Shown here: one piece after another, positions 16,350-24,448 of the stretch
Position numbering within the stretch: the first letter of the stretch is position 1
Layout of the letters: the number at the start of each line of letters is the position of its first letter
Assembly (NCBI RefSeq): GCF_029277305.1
Contig: NZ_CP119526.1
Strand: one strand, 5' to 3'
Source: Guptibacillus hwajinpoensis
Lineage (GTDB): Bacteria > Bacillota > Bacilli > Bacillales > Guptibacillaceae
DNA length: 64,000 nucleotides
Notes under the pieces: generated by a model
What the model was told of the DNA's origin: nothing
Seen by the model: the letters and a program-made list of their open reading frames with translations, nothing else
Databases searched by the model: none
Position numbers and translations under genes: made by a program

Positions 16350-17455
16350 GCATACTCATGTACTTTTAAAACGTTGTTCGAACAAATTTGATTTCTTCCT
16401 TTTCGTTTTGCAGTGTATAGTGCTTGATCCGCTTTACTATAGAATTTGTCCGGGGAGACAATGGTTTCAGGGTAAGTAGCAACGCCAATTGATGCTGTGA
16501 TATGGATATTCTCTTCAGGATTAACTTTGAACGTATGGTTCTCAATGATCGATCGGAGTCTTTCCCCTATTTCTAACGCGGTATCATGTGGGGAGTTGAG
16601 AAGTAATAATGTAAACTCTTCTCCGCCGTTCCGAGAAACGATATCCTCATGACCAGCTGCTTCTCTAAGGACAAGTCCAAACTGCTGAAGAACGGCGTCT
16701 CCTGCTGAATGGCCATAAGTATCATTGACATTCTTAAAGAAATCAATATCAATGACAAGAAGAGAAAGTGGCTGATCATTAGATTTGGAGTCGTGAATGG
16801 CATTGTTAAGAGCTTCATCAAAACTTCTTACGTTATTTAGACCAGTTAGTGGATCAATTGTTGCACTACGTTTGTATTGACTAAATAGCTGATTCATTTT
16901 CCGTAAATGTTCTGTTGTATAAATCGCCATTAATCCTGTAATCATAGACGTTATCCAGAAGAGAAAATTAATCTGATTAGAAAGGCCTGAGAGTTTTAGT
17001 AGGAAATACACAATAAGGATACTAAAAACAACATTTGAGTAGATTAACATCCAGAATGCTTTTGTTAGAATCTTTGCATTCCATTTACGCAATACGAGGT
17101 ATCCTAAATAAAGTGAAGTCATTAATCCAAATGAGAAAAAGGATGAAACATTCACACCAATGATAAATCGAGCTGTTTGTATGACTACTAGGGCTATTAA
17201 ACCAGGTAAAGTACCGCCATAAAGCGTCACAACAAGCAATGGAATATGTCTAAGGTCAACGATTGTCGCATCGTTTACTTTAATACTAAATATCATAAGG
17301 AATATGCTGATCATACCTGCATACAAACCACTAAAAACCTTTCTTTTAATAGAGGATGGAAATTTCAAATCGTCATCTCGAAAGACCTGGAAATAAATAA
17401 ATATTAAAGCAAGTACAATCATCATGTTGATAAAGAAATCTTGTAGCAATTGCAA
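16343..17455 (-). CDS. Membrane diguanylate cyclase (5TMR-LYT + GGDEF)
   Basis: This enzyme would make cyclic di-GMP from two GTP. The 370-residue protein has about six membrane helices (residues 5-190) matching the 5TM-5TMR_LYT sensor type (RHIPLLVVTLYGGTLPGL), then a GGDEF domain (about 205-365) with the active GGEEF motif. The residues where an inhibitory RxxD I-site would sit read GHED, so product inhibition is probably lost. B. subtilis DgcK has the same domain order. It starts at TTG behind GAGGTG at 7 nt. Confidence 0.85.
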   Translation of the reverse strand: MQLLQDFFINMMIVLALIFIYFQVFRDDDLKFPSSIKRKVFSGLYAGMISIFLMIFSIKVNDATIVDLRHIPLLVVTLYGGTLPGLIALVVIQTARFIIGVNVSSFFSFGLMTSLYLGYLVLRKWNAKILTKAFWMLIYSNVVFSILIVYFLLKLSGLSNQINFLFWITSMITGLMAIYTTEHLRKMNQLFSQYKRSATIDPLTGLNNVRSFDEALNNAIHDSKSNDQPLSLLVIDIDFFKNVNDTYGHSAGDAVLQQFGLVLREAAGHEDIVSRNGGEEFTLLLLNSPHDTALEIGERLRSIIENHTFKVNPEENIHITASIGVATYPETIVSPDKFYSKADQALYTAKRKGRNQICSNNVLKVHEYAK

Positions 17456-17606
17456 ACGGGTACACCTCTTAGTGATCTATGTATAGTTTGACTTAATTTT
17501 ACCATTTTTCAACAAAAATGGTCTCGTGTTTTCTTAATTTGTTGTTCATGAAGTTTCTCATCTAAGAAAATATGATTTAATAGAGACAACGAAAGGATGA
17601 GAGAAT

Positions 17607-18107
17607 ATGCCATGGATTAAACCAGCTAAGCAATCAGATTTAAAGGGGATGGAGATCTACAGCGAACTCGATCAGCCTGTTCCTGTATTTAATCGTCTTA
17701 TCGCAAGGAGCCCTGAAATTTTTTCAGCATTTATGCCTCTTGCATCCGCAGTGAAAGCGGGGGTTCTAAGTGAATTTGAAACCGAAACGGTAGTTGTATT
17801 CGTTTCTAAACAAAATGGCTGCAACTTTTGTTACAACGGTCACGGCTCTTTACTGAAAGAGATTAGTGGAAATGAAGAAATCTTAGAAGATCTCAATGAA
17901 TATCAAGAGTCTAGTTCATTTCCAGATCACCTAAAGCATATATTGGTTTATGCCGAGAAATTAGTAACAAGTCCACAAGACTTGAAAAAGGAAGATATCA
18001 AGAGGTTATTGGAAGATGGTTATTCTGAAAAAGAAATTGTTGAGATTAATCAATTGATTTCCTATACTTCTTATACGAATCAGACGTCAATTGGTCTTGG
18101 ATTATAG
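17607..18107 (+). CDS. AhpD-like carboxymuconolactone decarboxylase-family protein
   Basis: The 166-residue all-helical protein belongs to the AhpD/CMD superfamily. It carries the redox motif CNFCYNGHG (CXXC followed by a histidine four residues on), the active site of AhpD-type alkylhydroperoxidases. It lacks any decarboxylase hallmark. Peroxide or thiol metabolism is the likely role; the reductant is unknown. It starts at ATG behind GAAAGGATGAG and is followed by its own terminator, so it is a single-gene unit. Confidence 0.78.
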   Translation: MPWIKPAKQSDLKGMEIYSELDQPVPVFNRLIARSPEIFSAFMPLASAVKAGVLSEFETETVVVFVSKQNGCNFCYNGHGSLLKEISGNEEILEDLNEYQESSSFPDHLKHILVYAEKLVTSPQDLKKEDIKRLLEDGYSEKEIVEINQLISYTSYTNQTSIGLGL

Positions 18108-18115
18108 AAATAATG

Positions 18116-18153
18116 AAGCTCTAAATGTAAGCCATCTTACATCTAGAGCTTTT
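18116..18153 (+). terminator. Intrinsic terminator
   Basis: A long stem, AAGCTCTAaATGTAAG with CTTACATcTAGAGCTT, with a CCAT loop is followed by TTTT, just after the AhpD-like gene. Confidence 0.9.
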
Positions 18154-18193
18154 TACTTTGCTTCACAGAAAAGAGGATGTTATATTGTTTTTG

Positions 18194-18208
18194 TACCAAC
18201 TGGTTGGT
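18194..18208. promoter_or_regulatory. Upstream TetR-type operator copy
   Basis: TACCAACTGGTTGGT is a near-perfect dyad (ACCAAC/GTTGGT). It is repeated with one change at 18311-18327, suggesting two binding sites for the TetR protein encoded at 18353. Confidence 0.6.
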
Positions 18209-18303
18209 TTTGATTCAGCTTCTTCATTCATATGAAAGCTGATCCACTCGGATACGATAGAATTCTAGGTCCCCTTGAATCACTATTTAGGAACATGTTA
18301 TAG

Positions 18304-18331
18304 TTGACTGTACCAACTGGTCGGTTATAAA
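18304..18331 (+). promoter_or_regulatory. tetR-osmC promoter with operator in the spacer
   Basis: TTGACT (18304-18309), a 16-nt spacer and TATAAA (18326-18331) form a good SigA promoter. The spacer is almost entirely the operator-like dyad TACCAACTGGTCGGTTA (18311-18327), so repressor binding would block RNA polymerase directly. Confidence 0.75.
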
Positions 18332-18352
18332 TGTTTTAAAGTAGGTGATGTT

Positions 18353-18910
18353 ATGACAAATCGTAAAGAAGAGATTATCTCAGCTACCGCAGGCTTAATT
18401 CATGGAAAAGGGTATGAGAGTACTCGATTGAGCGATATATTGTCTGAAGCTAATATAGGTAAAGGGCAGTTCTATCATTATTTTTCATCCAAGCGTGATC
18501 TTGGGATTGCGGTTGTTGATCATTTCGTTGAAACCTGGCAACGAGATCTCATTCAGAACATCTTGCAAACCGATGATTCTGCGAGAAGTAAGCTGGATAA
18601 AATGCTTTCTTGGGCTATTCAATACCATGAATCACAAGCTAATATGCATGGATGTCCGTTTGGCAATCTTGCTCTTGAAATGAGTGAGCACGACGAAGTG
18701 TTTCGTGAGAAAGTGAATAAACTTCTTCATGATTGGATTGAGAGTCTTGAGAATGTCGTTGAAAACCTTGTTGATGATGAGCCTTTGAAGCATGCGCAGT
18801 CTATTGTTGCACAGCTTGAGGGAGGCATATTACTGATGAAGAACTACCAGGATATTTCAATTTTGAAAAACATTGCGGATACGATTCGGATCCACTATTT
18901 ACAAAAATGA
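18353..18910 (+). CDS. TetR-family regulator of OsmC-like gene
   Basis: The 185-residue TetR protein has an N-terminal helix-turn-helix (SDILSEANIGKGQFYHYF, about residues 27-44) and a C-terminal domain of the TetR_C type common among reactive-species and lipid-responsive regulators. One cysteine (MHGCPFG, near 102) might sense oxidants, which is inference. It starts at ATG behind GTAGGTGATG. It is cotranscribed with the OsmC gene 15 nt downstream and probably autorepresses through the two dyads upstream. Confidence 0.83.
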   Translation: MTNRKEEIISATAGLIHGKGYESTRLSDILSEANIGKGQFYHYFSSKRDLGIAVVDHFVETWQRDLIQNILQTDDSARSKLDKMLSWAIQYHESQANMHGCPFGNLALEMSEHDEVFREKVNKLLHDWIESLENVVENLVDDEPLKHAQSIVAQLEGGILLMKNYQDISILKNIADTIRIHYLQK

Positions 18911-18925
18911 AGGGAGACATGACAT

Positions 18926-19363
18926 ATGTCTAAAATGATTGAGAAAATTACAGCAGTATCAAAAGGAATGAACACAGTAGGTGATTCAAAAGGGCATAAA
19001 GTTGTTATTGATGAACCAGCTCAAATGGGAGGAACTGACGAAGGTGCTAACCCGTTAGCTTCACTTCTTATCTCGCTTTCAGGTTGTGAAAATGCGATTG
19101 CAAACTTTGTTGCAAAAGAAATGGAATTTGATCTTCAGGGTATTGAATTCGATATTCGTGGTGAAATTGATCCACGAGGCATGATGGGTGAAGAAGGTGT
19201 CCGTCCTTACTTCCAGAAAATCACGGTTAACGCAGTAGTTGAAACATCAGAGAGCGAAGAGCGCATCCAAGAGCTTCAGCACATTGTTGATTCTCGTTGC
19301 CCGATCTACACAACTCTTGTAGCGGCAGATGTTGAAATGGTACCTAACTGGACAAAAGCATAA
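18926..19363 (+). CDS. OsmC-family peroxiredoxin-like protein
   Basis: The 145-residue protein has the OsmC/Ohr fold with the two conserved cysteines in LSGCENAIA and DSRCPIY, the thiols that reduce organic hydroperoxides in this superfamily. It is shorter than and different from the Ohr at 55524. The start at ATG follows AAGGGAG. Coupling to a TetR repressor rather than MarR-type OhrR is notable. The substrate is unknown. Confidence 0.82.
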   Translation: MSKMIEKITAVSKGMNTVGDSKGHKVVIDEPAQMGGTDEGANPLASLLISLSGCENAIANFVAKEMEFDLQGIEFDIRGEIDPRGMMGEEGVRPYFQKITVNAVVETSESEERIQELQHIVDSRCPIYTTLVAADVEMVPNWTKA

Positions 19364-19374
19364 AATGAAGTCGA

Positions 19375-19408
19375 AAAAGGAGTTCCTGAATTTCAGGAAC
19401 TCCTTTTG
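19375..19408. terminator. Bidirectional intrinsic terminator
   Basis: AAAAGGAGTTCCTGAA pairs perfectly with TTCAGGAACTCCTTTT, between the convergent osmC-like and amidase genes. Confidence 0.9.
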
Positions 19409-19421
19409 TTTTGTTACCGAT

Positions 19422-21170
19422 TTACTTGTTATTGTAATAATCAACTACACCCTGGTAGATGCCTTCTGCCAGTTCTTCACGATAAGACTGTGTTAATAGT
19501 AGTTGGTATTCTTCGTCATTTGTTAAGAAACCAAGCTCCACCAGAACACTAGCCATTCTAGATTGGCGGATAACAGAAAAGCTTTGGTTCTTCACGCCAC
19601 GGTCTCTTGCCTCTGTTACTTCAATTAAACGCTTTTGAATACTTTCTGCAAGAGCTTTACTTTCTGCTGAACTGTATTTGTCATACCAGTATGTTTCAAT
19701 ACCATGTGCAGCTTCAGGTCCAGCATTGGTGTGGACACTTACGAATGCATCTGCATTTATGTTATTCGCAATGTTTGATCGCTCTGTTAATTCAAGGAAC
19801 GTATCATCTGTACGGGTCATAACGACAGTAGCACCTGCTGCTTTTAGCTTCTTCTCAAGATAGAGGGATACATCAAGGTTAATATCTTTCTCAAGAAGTT
19901 TGCTTCTGCTAGCACCAGGATCATGGTCACCGTGTCCAGGATCTACCACGATTTTAATATCGTTTAATAGGTTGCTATTTTTCTTGACTAAGTATGCACC
20001 ATGTACATACGCAGTTTGACCCTGGTACTTTATTTTTGCCCAAGATCCTTCGTAACCGTAGATCGATACTTCAGTATTACGCAACAGTGCTCCAATTTTC
20101 GTTCCTGAAACTGCTGGAGCTGTACGAACGTTTAAGCTTGAAGCTGTCACAAAAGCTGTTTCTAGAACAATTTCTTCTACTGGCTGTTTCACTTTATAAG
20201 AATCTACAATAGAAGAAGGTAAAGCTAACTCTCCTCCTAATACCATCAACCTAGACGCGTGTTTAGAAAGGAAGGTAGCAATGTCTGGATTAACAGTAGA
20301 ATGGTGAGATAAAACGACTGGCGCATTGTTCATTTTGGAAATAGATGAAGCAGCAACTGCGTCAGGATAATCTTCTCGATCCGTTTTTGTTGAAGTTCCT
20401 CTCGCTACAATAAAAGAATCGCTTGATGGAAAGAAGGCTTCATTTACTGCAATATTTGTTTCAAAGCGATCCTGACCTGCAAGGCGAATAACCTTTTTCC
20501 CTTGTTGTTCTAATTGTTTCATTAGATTCCCAGAGAGGACACTTTCGCCACCAATTAAATACACAGTCTTAATCGTAGAAGGAAGAGTCGGTGCCTTCTT
20601 GTTGGAAGTTAAATAAATCGGATAGTGTTTAATTGAGGAGACACTTGAAGCTGATAGTGAATCTGCCACATTGTTCCCGTTCACAACGATAGCGGTTGAA
20701 GATCGATCTAATCCGGCTTCTTTATTAATCGCTTCAGCTGTAGAATAGCGATTTGATCCTTCAAGTCTTGTAACGGCAAAGCTTTTTTTAAGTTCATTCT
20801 CTACACCTTGACTAATAGCGGTTGGTCCACCAAGAATGTAAACTTTTCTAGCTTCTAAACGTTTTAATTCGTTTAGTACCCTTGAATCTAGGGTAGTAGG
20901 TTTCGTAAGTAGAACTGGTGCATCTTTAACTCCGACAAGGCCTGAACTTGCGAGTGCATCAAATGGCATGTCAGCACGTGTTAGTATAACTGCTTTTTCT
21001 GAATTGGTTAATTTACCAGGTGATACTTTCTTTGAAATCTCTAAAGCAGTCGATATGCGATCGTCTCCGCTTATACGTTCCATGTTGTTGTTCGCAGATG
21101 ATTCACTTGGAAAAGCCATTCCTATAAATAGTAGTATTGCAATAATAAAAGTAGTAAACATTCTCCGCAC
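19422..21170 (-). CDS. N-acetylmuramoyl-L-alanine amidase with CWB2 repeats and SH3b
   Basis: This autolysin-type enzyme cuts the bond between MurNAc and the stem peptide. The 582-residue protein has a signal peptide (to about residue 26) and three cell-wall-binding type 2 repeats (about 30-325, with the recurrent ISGDDR / LEGSNR / LAGQDR starts and ILGG-type ends). An SH3b domain (about 335-395) and an Amidase_3 catalytic domain (about 405-580) follow. Zinc ligands are visible in DPGHGDHDPGA, LLEKDIN and SVHTNAG, with the catalytic glutamate in VELGFLTN. B. subtilis LytC is similar but lacks SH3b. The start is GTG behind GGGGG. Confidence 0.9.
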   Translation of the reverse strand: MRRMFTTFIIAILLFIGMAFPSESSANNNMERISGDDRISTALEISKKVSPGKLTNSEKAVILTRADMPFDALASSGLVGVKDAPVLLTKPTTLDSRVLNELKRLEARKVYILGGPTAISQGVENELKKSFAVTRLEGSNRYSTAEAINKEAGLDRSSTAIVVNGNNVADSLSASSVSSIKHYPIYLTSNKKAPTLPSTIKTVYLIGGESVLSGNLMKQLEQQGKKVIRLAGQDRFETNIAVNEAFFPSSDSFIVARGTSTKTDREDYPDAVAASSISKMNNAPVVLSHHSTVNPDIATFLSKHASRLMVLGGELALPSSIVDSYKVKQPVEEIVLETAFVTASSLNVRTAPAVSGTKIGALLRNTEVSIYGYEGSWAKIKYQGQTAYVHGAYLVKKNSNLLNDIKIVVDPGHGDHDPGASRSKLLEKDINLDVSLYLEKKLKAAGATVVMTRTDDTFLELTERSNIANNINADAFVSVHTNAGPEAAHGIETYWYDKYSSAESKALAESIQKRLIEVTEARDRGVKNQSFSVIRQSRMASVLVELGFLTNDEEYQLLLTQSYREELAEGIYQGVVDYYNNK

Positions 21171-21406
21171 GATAATTTCCCCCGATATACTTTTTTCTCT
21201 GACCTATGTACGTAGTGACTTTACTAGTTTTTGTGTAAAAGTATGAGCTTAGCTCCTTTCTAAATTTAGTAACCATGGAAAGATTTACTTAACTATTTCT
21301 TATATCGGTAGCGAAATTTAGATATTATAGGGTCCTTTTGTACTAATTGAATGAAAAAAGTTGTAATTTGTCAGATCCGTTCTATGTAGAAAGATGTAGA
21401 TGTTGA
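21171..21406. other. Intergenic region between amidase and ABC-F leader
   Basis: No coding sequence with a credible ribosome binding site is seen. The stretch is AT-rich and must contain the divergent promoter of the amidase gene. The ABC-F leader promoter begins at 21407. Confidence 0.5.
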
Positions 21407-21435
21407 TTGACAGCGCTATCATATTTCTGTAAACT
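21407..21435 (+). promoter_or_regulatory. Promoter of the VmlR-like ABC-F leader
   Basis: TTGACA (21407-21412), exactly 17 nt, then TAAACT (21430-21435). This implies a leader RNA of about 260 nt before the start codon at 21703. Confidence 0.75.
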
Positions 21436-21441
21436 TAATGG

Positions 21442-21702
21442 AAATTGAAATGGAAGGGAATGGTTAAGAAGCGATGAAAAACTAATCTTATTTTTCTAGG
21501 TCAACTTTCGAATAGCGAAATTGATTTACTGGAGAATAGGATTAGTCTGCCGTTTTTTACCATGTGTAATAGCTTGAAGAGGCTTATTTAGTTTGCTTTC
21601 TTCCAAGCTAACCCTATGGAAATCGGAATGACTTGTCTCTCCAGTTAGATGGGAGGCTTTTTTTGTGCTCCCGAAAACCGGATAACGAAATGGGGGACAC
21701 GT
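21442..21702 (+). promoter_or_regulatory. Long attenuator-like leader of ABC-F gene
   Basis: Three hairpins are visible. The first is long (ACTAATCTTAT 21481-21491 with ATAGGATTAGT 21536-21546, inner TCAA.TTTCG/CGAAATTGA), followed shortly by a T run at 21553. The second pairs AGCTTG/CAAGCT (about 21572-21609). The third is a weaker terminator (GTCTCTC/GGGAGGC, 21635-21657) with seven Ts. A 3-codon ORF (ATG AAA AAC TAA, 21474-21485) precedes the first hairpin. B. subtilis vmlR is also attenuation-controlled, so drug-induced read-through is likely here. Confidence 0.6.
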
Positions 21703-23379
21703 ATGAACGTGCTATTGATTAAAGGTTTACAAAAAAAATATGATGATCGCGTATTGTTTGAGAAGGTGAACGTTGCTATTCATCGCGGAGAGCGAGTGGG
21801 CATTGTTGGACGTAATGGGGCTGGTAAAACAACTCTTGCAAAAATATTGATAGGTGATGATAAACCAGATAAAGGAAGTTGTGAAGTACGAGGTTCAATC
21901 GGCTATTTACGACAATCTACCGACCATGAACCGGTCAAGAATGAAGACACTCGAGATCATTATTCATTCCTTCGAAAAAGGGAAAAGGAACTAGGCTTAT
22001 CACGCGACCTTAAGGAAGGAAACTTAAACAAGTTAAGTGGTGGAGAGAGGTTGAAATTGTCGCTTGCTCAAGTGTCGTTAACAAATCCCGATCTTCTAAT
22101 CCTTGATGAGCCGACCAATCATCTCGACTCAATTGGTGTTCAGTGGCTTATCCGTGAGCTTGAGAACTATAAAGGAGCCGTTCTTGTGATCTCGCACGAT
22201 CGATATTTTCTTGACCAAACCGTTCATCGTATTTTAGAAATTGAGAGCGGTGAACTTCATGAATTTAGTGGAAACTATTCAGCTTATCGTCATGAAAAGA
22301 AGCGAAGGTATGAGGAACAGCTTCATCGTTATCGTGTTCAAGAAAAGGAGAAAAAACGAATAGAAGAGCAACTTGCTGGCTTAACGAATTGGTCGGATCA
22401 GGCACATAGGCAATCAACAAAACAAGAGGGGTATAAAGAACACTACAGAATGAAGGCGAAGAAGATGGATGCTCAAGTTAAGTCGAAACGAAAGCGTCTT
22501 GAAAAGCAACTTCAAAAAAGTGGAGTGAACGAACCTTCTAAAGAGAGTGGAGTTCGCTTTCAGTTTGAATCTGAGAACTCACGTGGAAAAAGAATCTTTG
22601 AAGCAATTAATGTAAGTAAACAGTACGATAAACGATGGTTGTTTAAAGAAAGTTCATTTTATATTAAGCATGGTGAACGCGTTGGCATGGTTGGTGAAAA
22701 CGGGTGTGGGAAAACAACGTTTCTACGTATGATTCTCGGTGAAGAAGAAGTTAGTGAGGGAGAGATCTGGAAAAGTCCAATGCTCAGAATTGGTTATTTA
22801 TCTCAGGATGTTCATAATCTTGCTTCTCATCAAACTGCTCTTCAGTCACTTGAAGTGGAGACAAGGGATGAGGTTTTTAGAGCGAAATCAATCCTTGCTT
22901 CAATGGGTATGGAGCGAAGCCGTGTTAATGTGCCAATTCAGGAGCTAAGTCTTGGTGAGCGAACAAAGGTGAAAATGACGCGACTTCTAATGAACAAATA
23001 CGATGTTCTCATTCTTGATGAACCAACAAACCACCTTGATTTATCTTCAAGAGAGCAACTTGAAGATACGTTACAGCACTTCAAAGGAACGCTTCTTGTT
23101 GTGTCTCACGATCACTACTTCATGGATAAGATTTGTGAGCGTCTACTAGTATTTAAGAACCAGAATGTTAATAGGCTAGAAATGAGTCTATCAGAGCTTC
23201 GCGAAAAAGAAAAAAGCACTTCTAGCTTCTCCCAACAGATAGGAGAAAAGAAGATGCTGCTTGATAACGAAATATCCGCTTTAATTAGTGAAATCAGTCT
23301 GTTGATGGCTGGCGACCCTAGAATTGCTGAACTAGATAAACGGCTGAATGACTTGTTTAAAGAGAAGAGGGCACTTTAA
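21703..23379 (+). CDS. vmlR: ABC-F ribosome protection protein, VmlR-like
   Basis: The 558-residue protein has two soluble ATPase domains (GRNGAGKT, LSGGER, DEPTNHLD; then GENGCGKT, LSLGER, DEPTNHLD) and no membrane region. The linker (NWSDQAHRQSTKQEGYKEH, then RMKAKKMDAQVKSKRKRLE) strongly resembles that of B. subtilis VmlR (547 residues), which dislodges virginiamycin M and lincomycin from ribosomes. The ATG at 21703 is chosen for GGGGG 6-7 nt upstream and family length; upstream in-frame codons fall in the leader terminator. It overlaps the stop of a convergent small gene by 4 nt. Confidence 0.85.
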   Translation: MNVLLIKGLQKKYDDRVLFEKVNVAIHRGERVGIVGRNGAGKTTLAKILIGDDKPDKGSCEVRGSIGYLRQSTDHEPVKNEDTRDHYSFLRKREKELGLSRDLKEGNLNKLSGGERLKLSLAQVSLTNPDLLILDEPTNHLDSIGVQWLIRELENYKGAVLVISHDRYFLDQTVHRILEIESGELHEFSGNYSAYRHEKKRRYEEQLHRYRVQEKEKKRIEEQLAGLTNWSDQAHRQSTKQEGYKEHYRMKAKKMDAQVKSKRKRLEKQLQKSGVNEPSKESGVRFQFESENSRGKRIFEAINVSKQYDKRWLFKESSFYIKHGERVGMVGENGCGKTTFLRMILGEEEVSEGEIWKSPMLRIGYLSQDVHNLASHQTALQSLEVETRDEVFRAKSILASMGMERSRVNVPIQELSLGERTKVKMTRLLMNKYDVLILDEPTNHLDLSSREQLEDTLQHFKGTLLVVSHDHYFMDKICERLLVFKNQNVNRLEMSLSELREKEKSTSSFSQQIGEKKMLLDNEISALISEISLLMAGDPRIAELDKRLNDLFKEKRAL

Positions 23380-23558
23380 ACGTCTTCCACTGCAAAAAAG
23401 CGCTCGATGGAATATAAATCTGCTTTTGGATGGTTTCGGAGAAGCACAAATCCTTCACGCTGTGCTTCATCGAAATTATCATATTCATCTTCAGAATGAT
23501 AAATAGCTCTACGTTTCTCATTGTATAGTGTAATAGAATAGTATTCTTTGATTTCCAT
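23376..23558 (-). CDS. Small conserved-looking protein of unknown function
   Basis: The 60-residue protein starts MEIKEYYSITLYNEK and is acidic, with no membrane segment. The ATG at 23558 follows GGGGAG at 6-7 nt spacing; upstream in-frame codons have no ribosome binding site. Its stop shares TTAA with the stop of the convergent vmlR-like gene (4-nt overlap). The motif content (alternating aromatic and charged residues, two strands then a helix) suggests a compact alpha/beta protein. Function not recognised. Confidence 0.6.
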   Translation of the reverse strand: MEIKEYYSITLYNEKRRAIYHSEDEYDNFDEAQREGFVLLRNHPKADLYSIERFFAVEDV

Positions 23559-23693
23559 TAAACGTCTCCCCTTTTCATAGTTTTTACTAGTTTTATGCAA
23601 ATCTCTCATTGTTTATACTAGTAAATTAGCAATTAAGTAGATTTACATGATTGGGTTATACTTGGAGTAATGAGAAAAAGGAGGCAGATGTGT

Positions 23694-24416
23694 GTGGAGG
23701 TTGGAAGAATTAAAGAAATGACGCGTCATCCCGTCAAATCAATGACTGGAGAGAAAGTACAGCATACAAAGGTTATGCCTTATGGTCTATACGGTGATCG
23801 GAGTCATGTCCTTCTAGATGAGAAAGAATCATTTTTAACAATTACTCAATTTGCAGATCTAGTTCAATATCGAGCTTCTTTTAGCGGGTCGGAATCACTA
23901 GATGCTTATCCGGAACCACATATCGTGACACCGAATGGGCAGAAATATATGTGGAGTGATCTAGAATGGCTTAAAGAAATTGAAAGTAAATCCTTAAGAC
24001 AGCTATCTAGAAAATCGTATCACCCAGAACATGTACCAATTGGTCCGATTGAAGAAGAACATCTCTTGATTGTGACTGACGCATCTCTTCAGTCACTTTC
24101 ACAATCATGGGGTCAGGACGTAGATGATCGCCGATTCCGTCCGAACCTAGAAATCAATTTGTTCGAGAAAACCCCTTTTGTAGAAAAAGAGTGGGTAGGA
24201 AAGTTTCTCCGTATTGGAGAGGAAGTAATTCTAGAAGTAGTGAAGCCATGTGAACGATGCATGATTATCACTGTCGATCCAGCGGATGGAACAAAGCAAC
24301 CAGGTTTATTGAAAAAGCTTGTGAAGGAACAGAATAATGTATTTGGTGTGTATGCACGTGTTATTCAAAAAGGGGAAATTTCTACTGGTGATCGAGTGTT
24401 TGTTACTGAACAATGA
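23694..24416 (+). CDS. MOSC-domain protein
   Basis: The about 240-residue protein combines a MOSC N-terminal beta-barrel region (IKEMTRHPVKSMTGEKV...GLYGDRSHVL) with a C-terminal MOSC domain carrying the conserved cysteine in KPCERCMI and the RRFRPNL motif. MOSC proteins bind molybdenum cofactor or move sulfur and include amidoxime-reducing (mARC/YcbX-like) enzymes. The start is uncertain: GTG 23694 lies 9 nt after GGAGG, while ATGs at 23670 and 23688 are badly spaced. It is followed closely by a DMT transporter gene. Confidence 0.78.
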   Translation: MEVGRIKEMTRHPVKSMTGEKVQHTKVMPYGLYGDRSHVLLDEKESFLTITQFADLVQYRASFSGSESLDAYPEPHIVTPNGQKYMWSDLEWLKEIESKSLRQLSRKSYHPEHVPIGPIEEEHLLIVTDASLQSLSQSWGQDVDDRRFRPNLEINLFEKTPFVEKEWVGKFLRIGEEVILEVVKPCERCMIITVDPADGTKQPGLLKKLVKEQNNVFGVYARVIQKGEISTGDRVFVTEQ

Positions 24417-24448
24417 CGATTTTGATAGGAATGGAAAGAGAGGGATGA

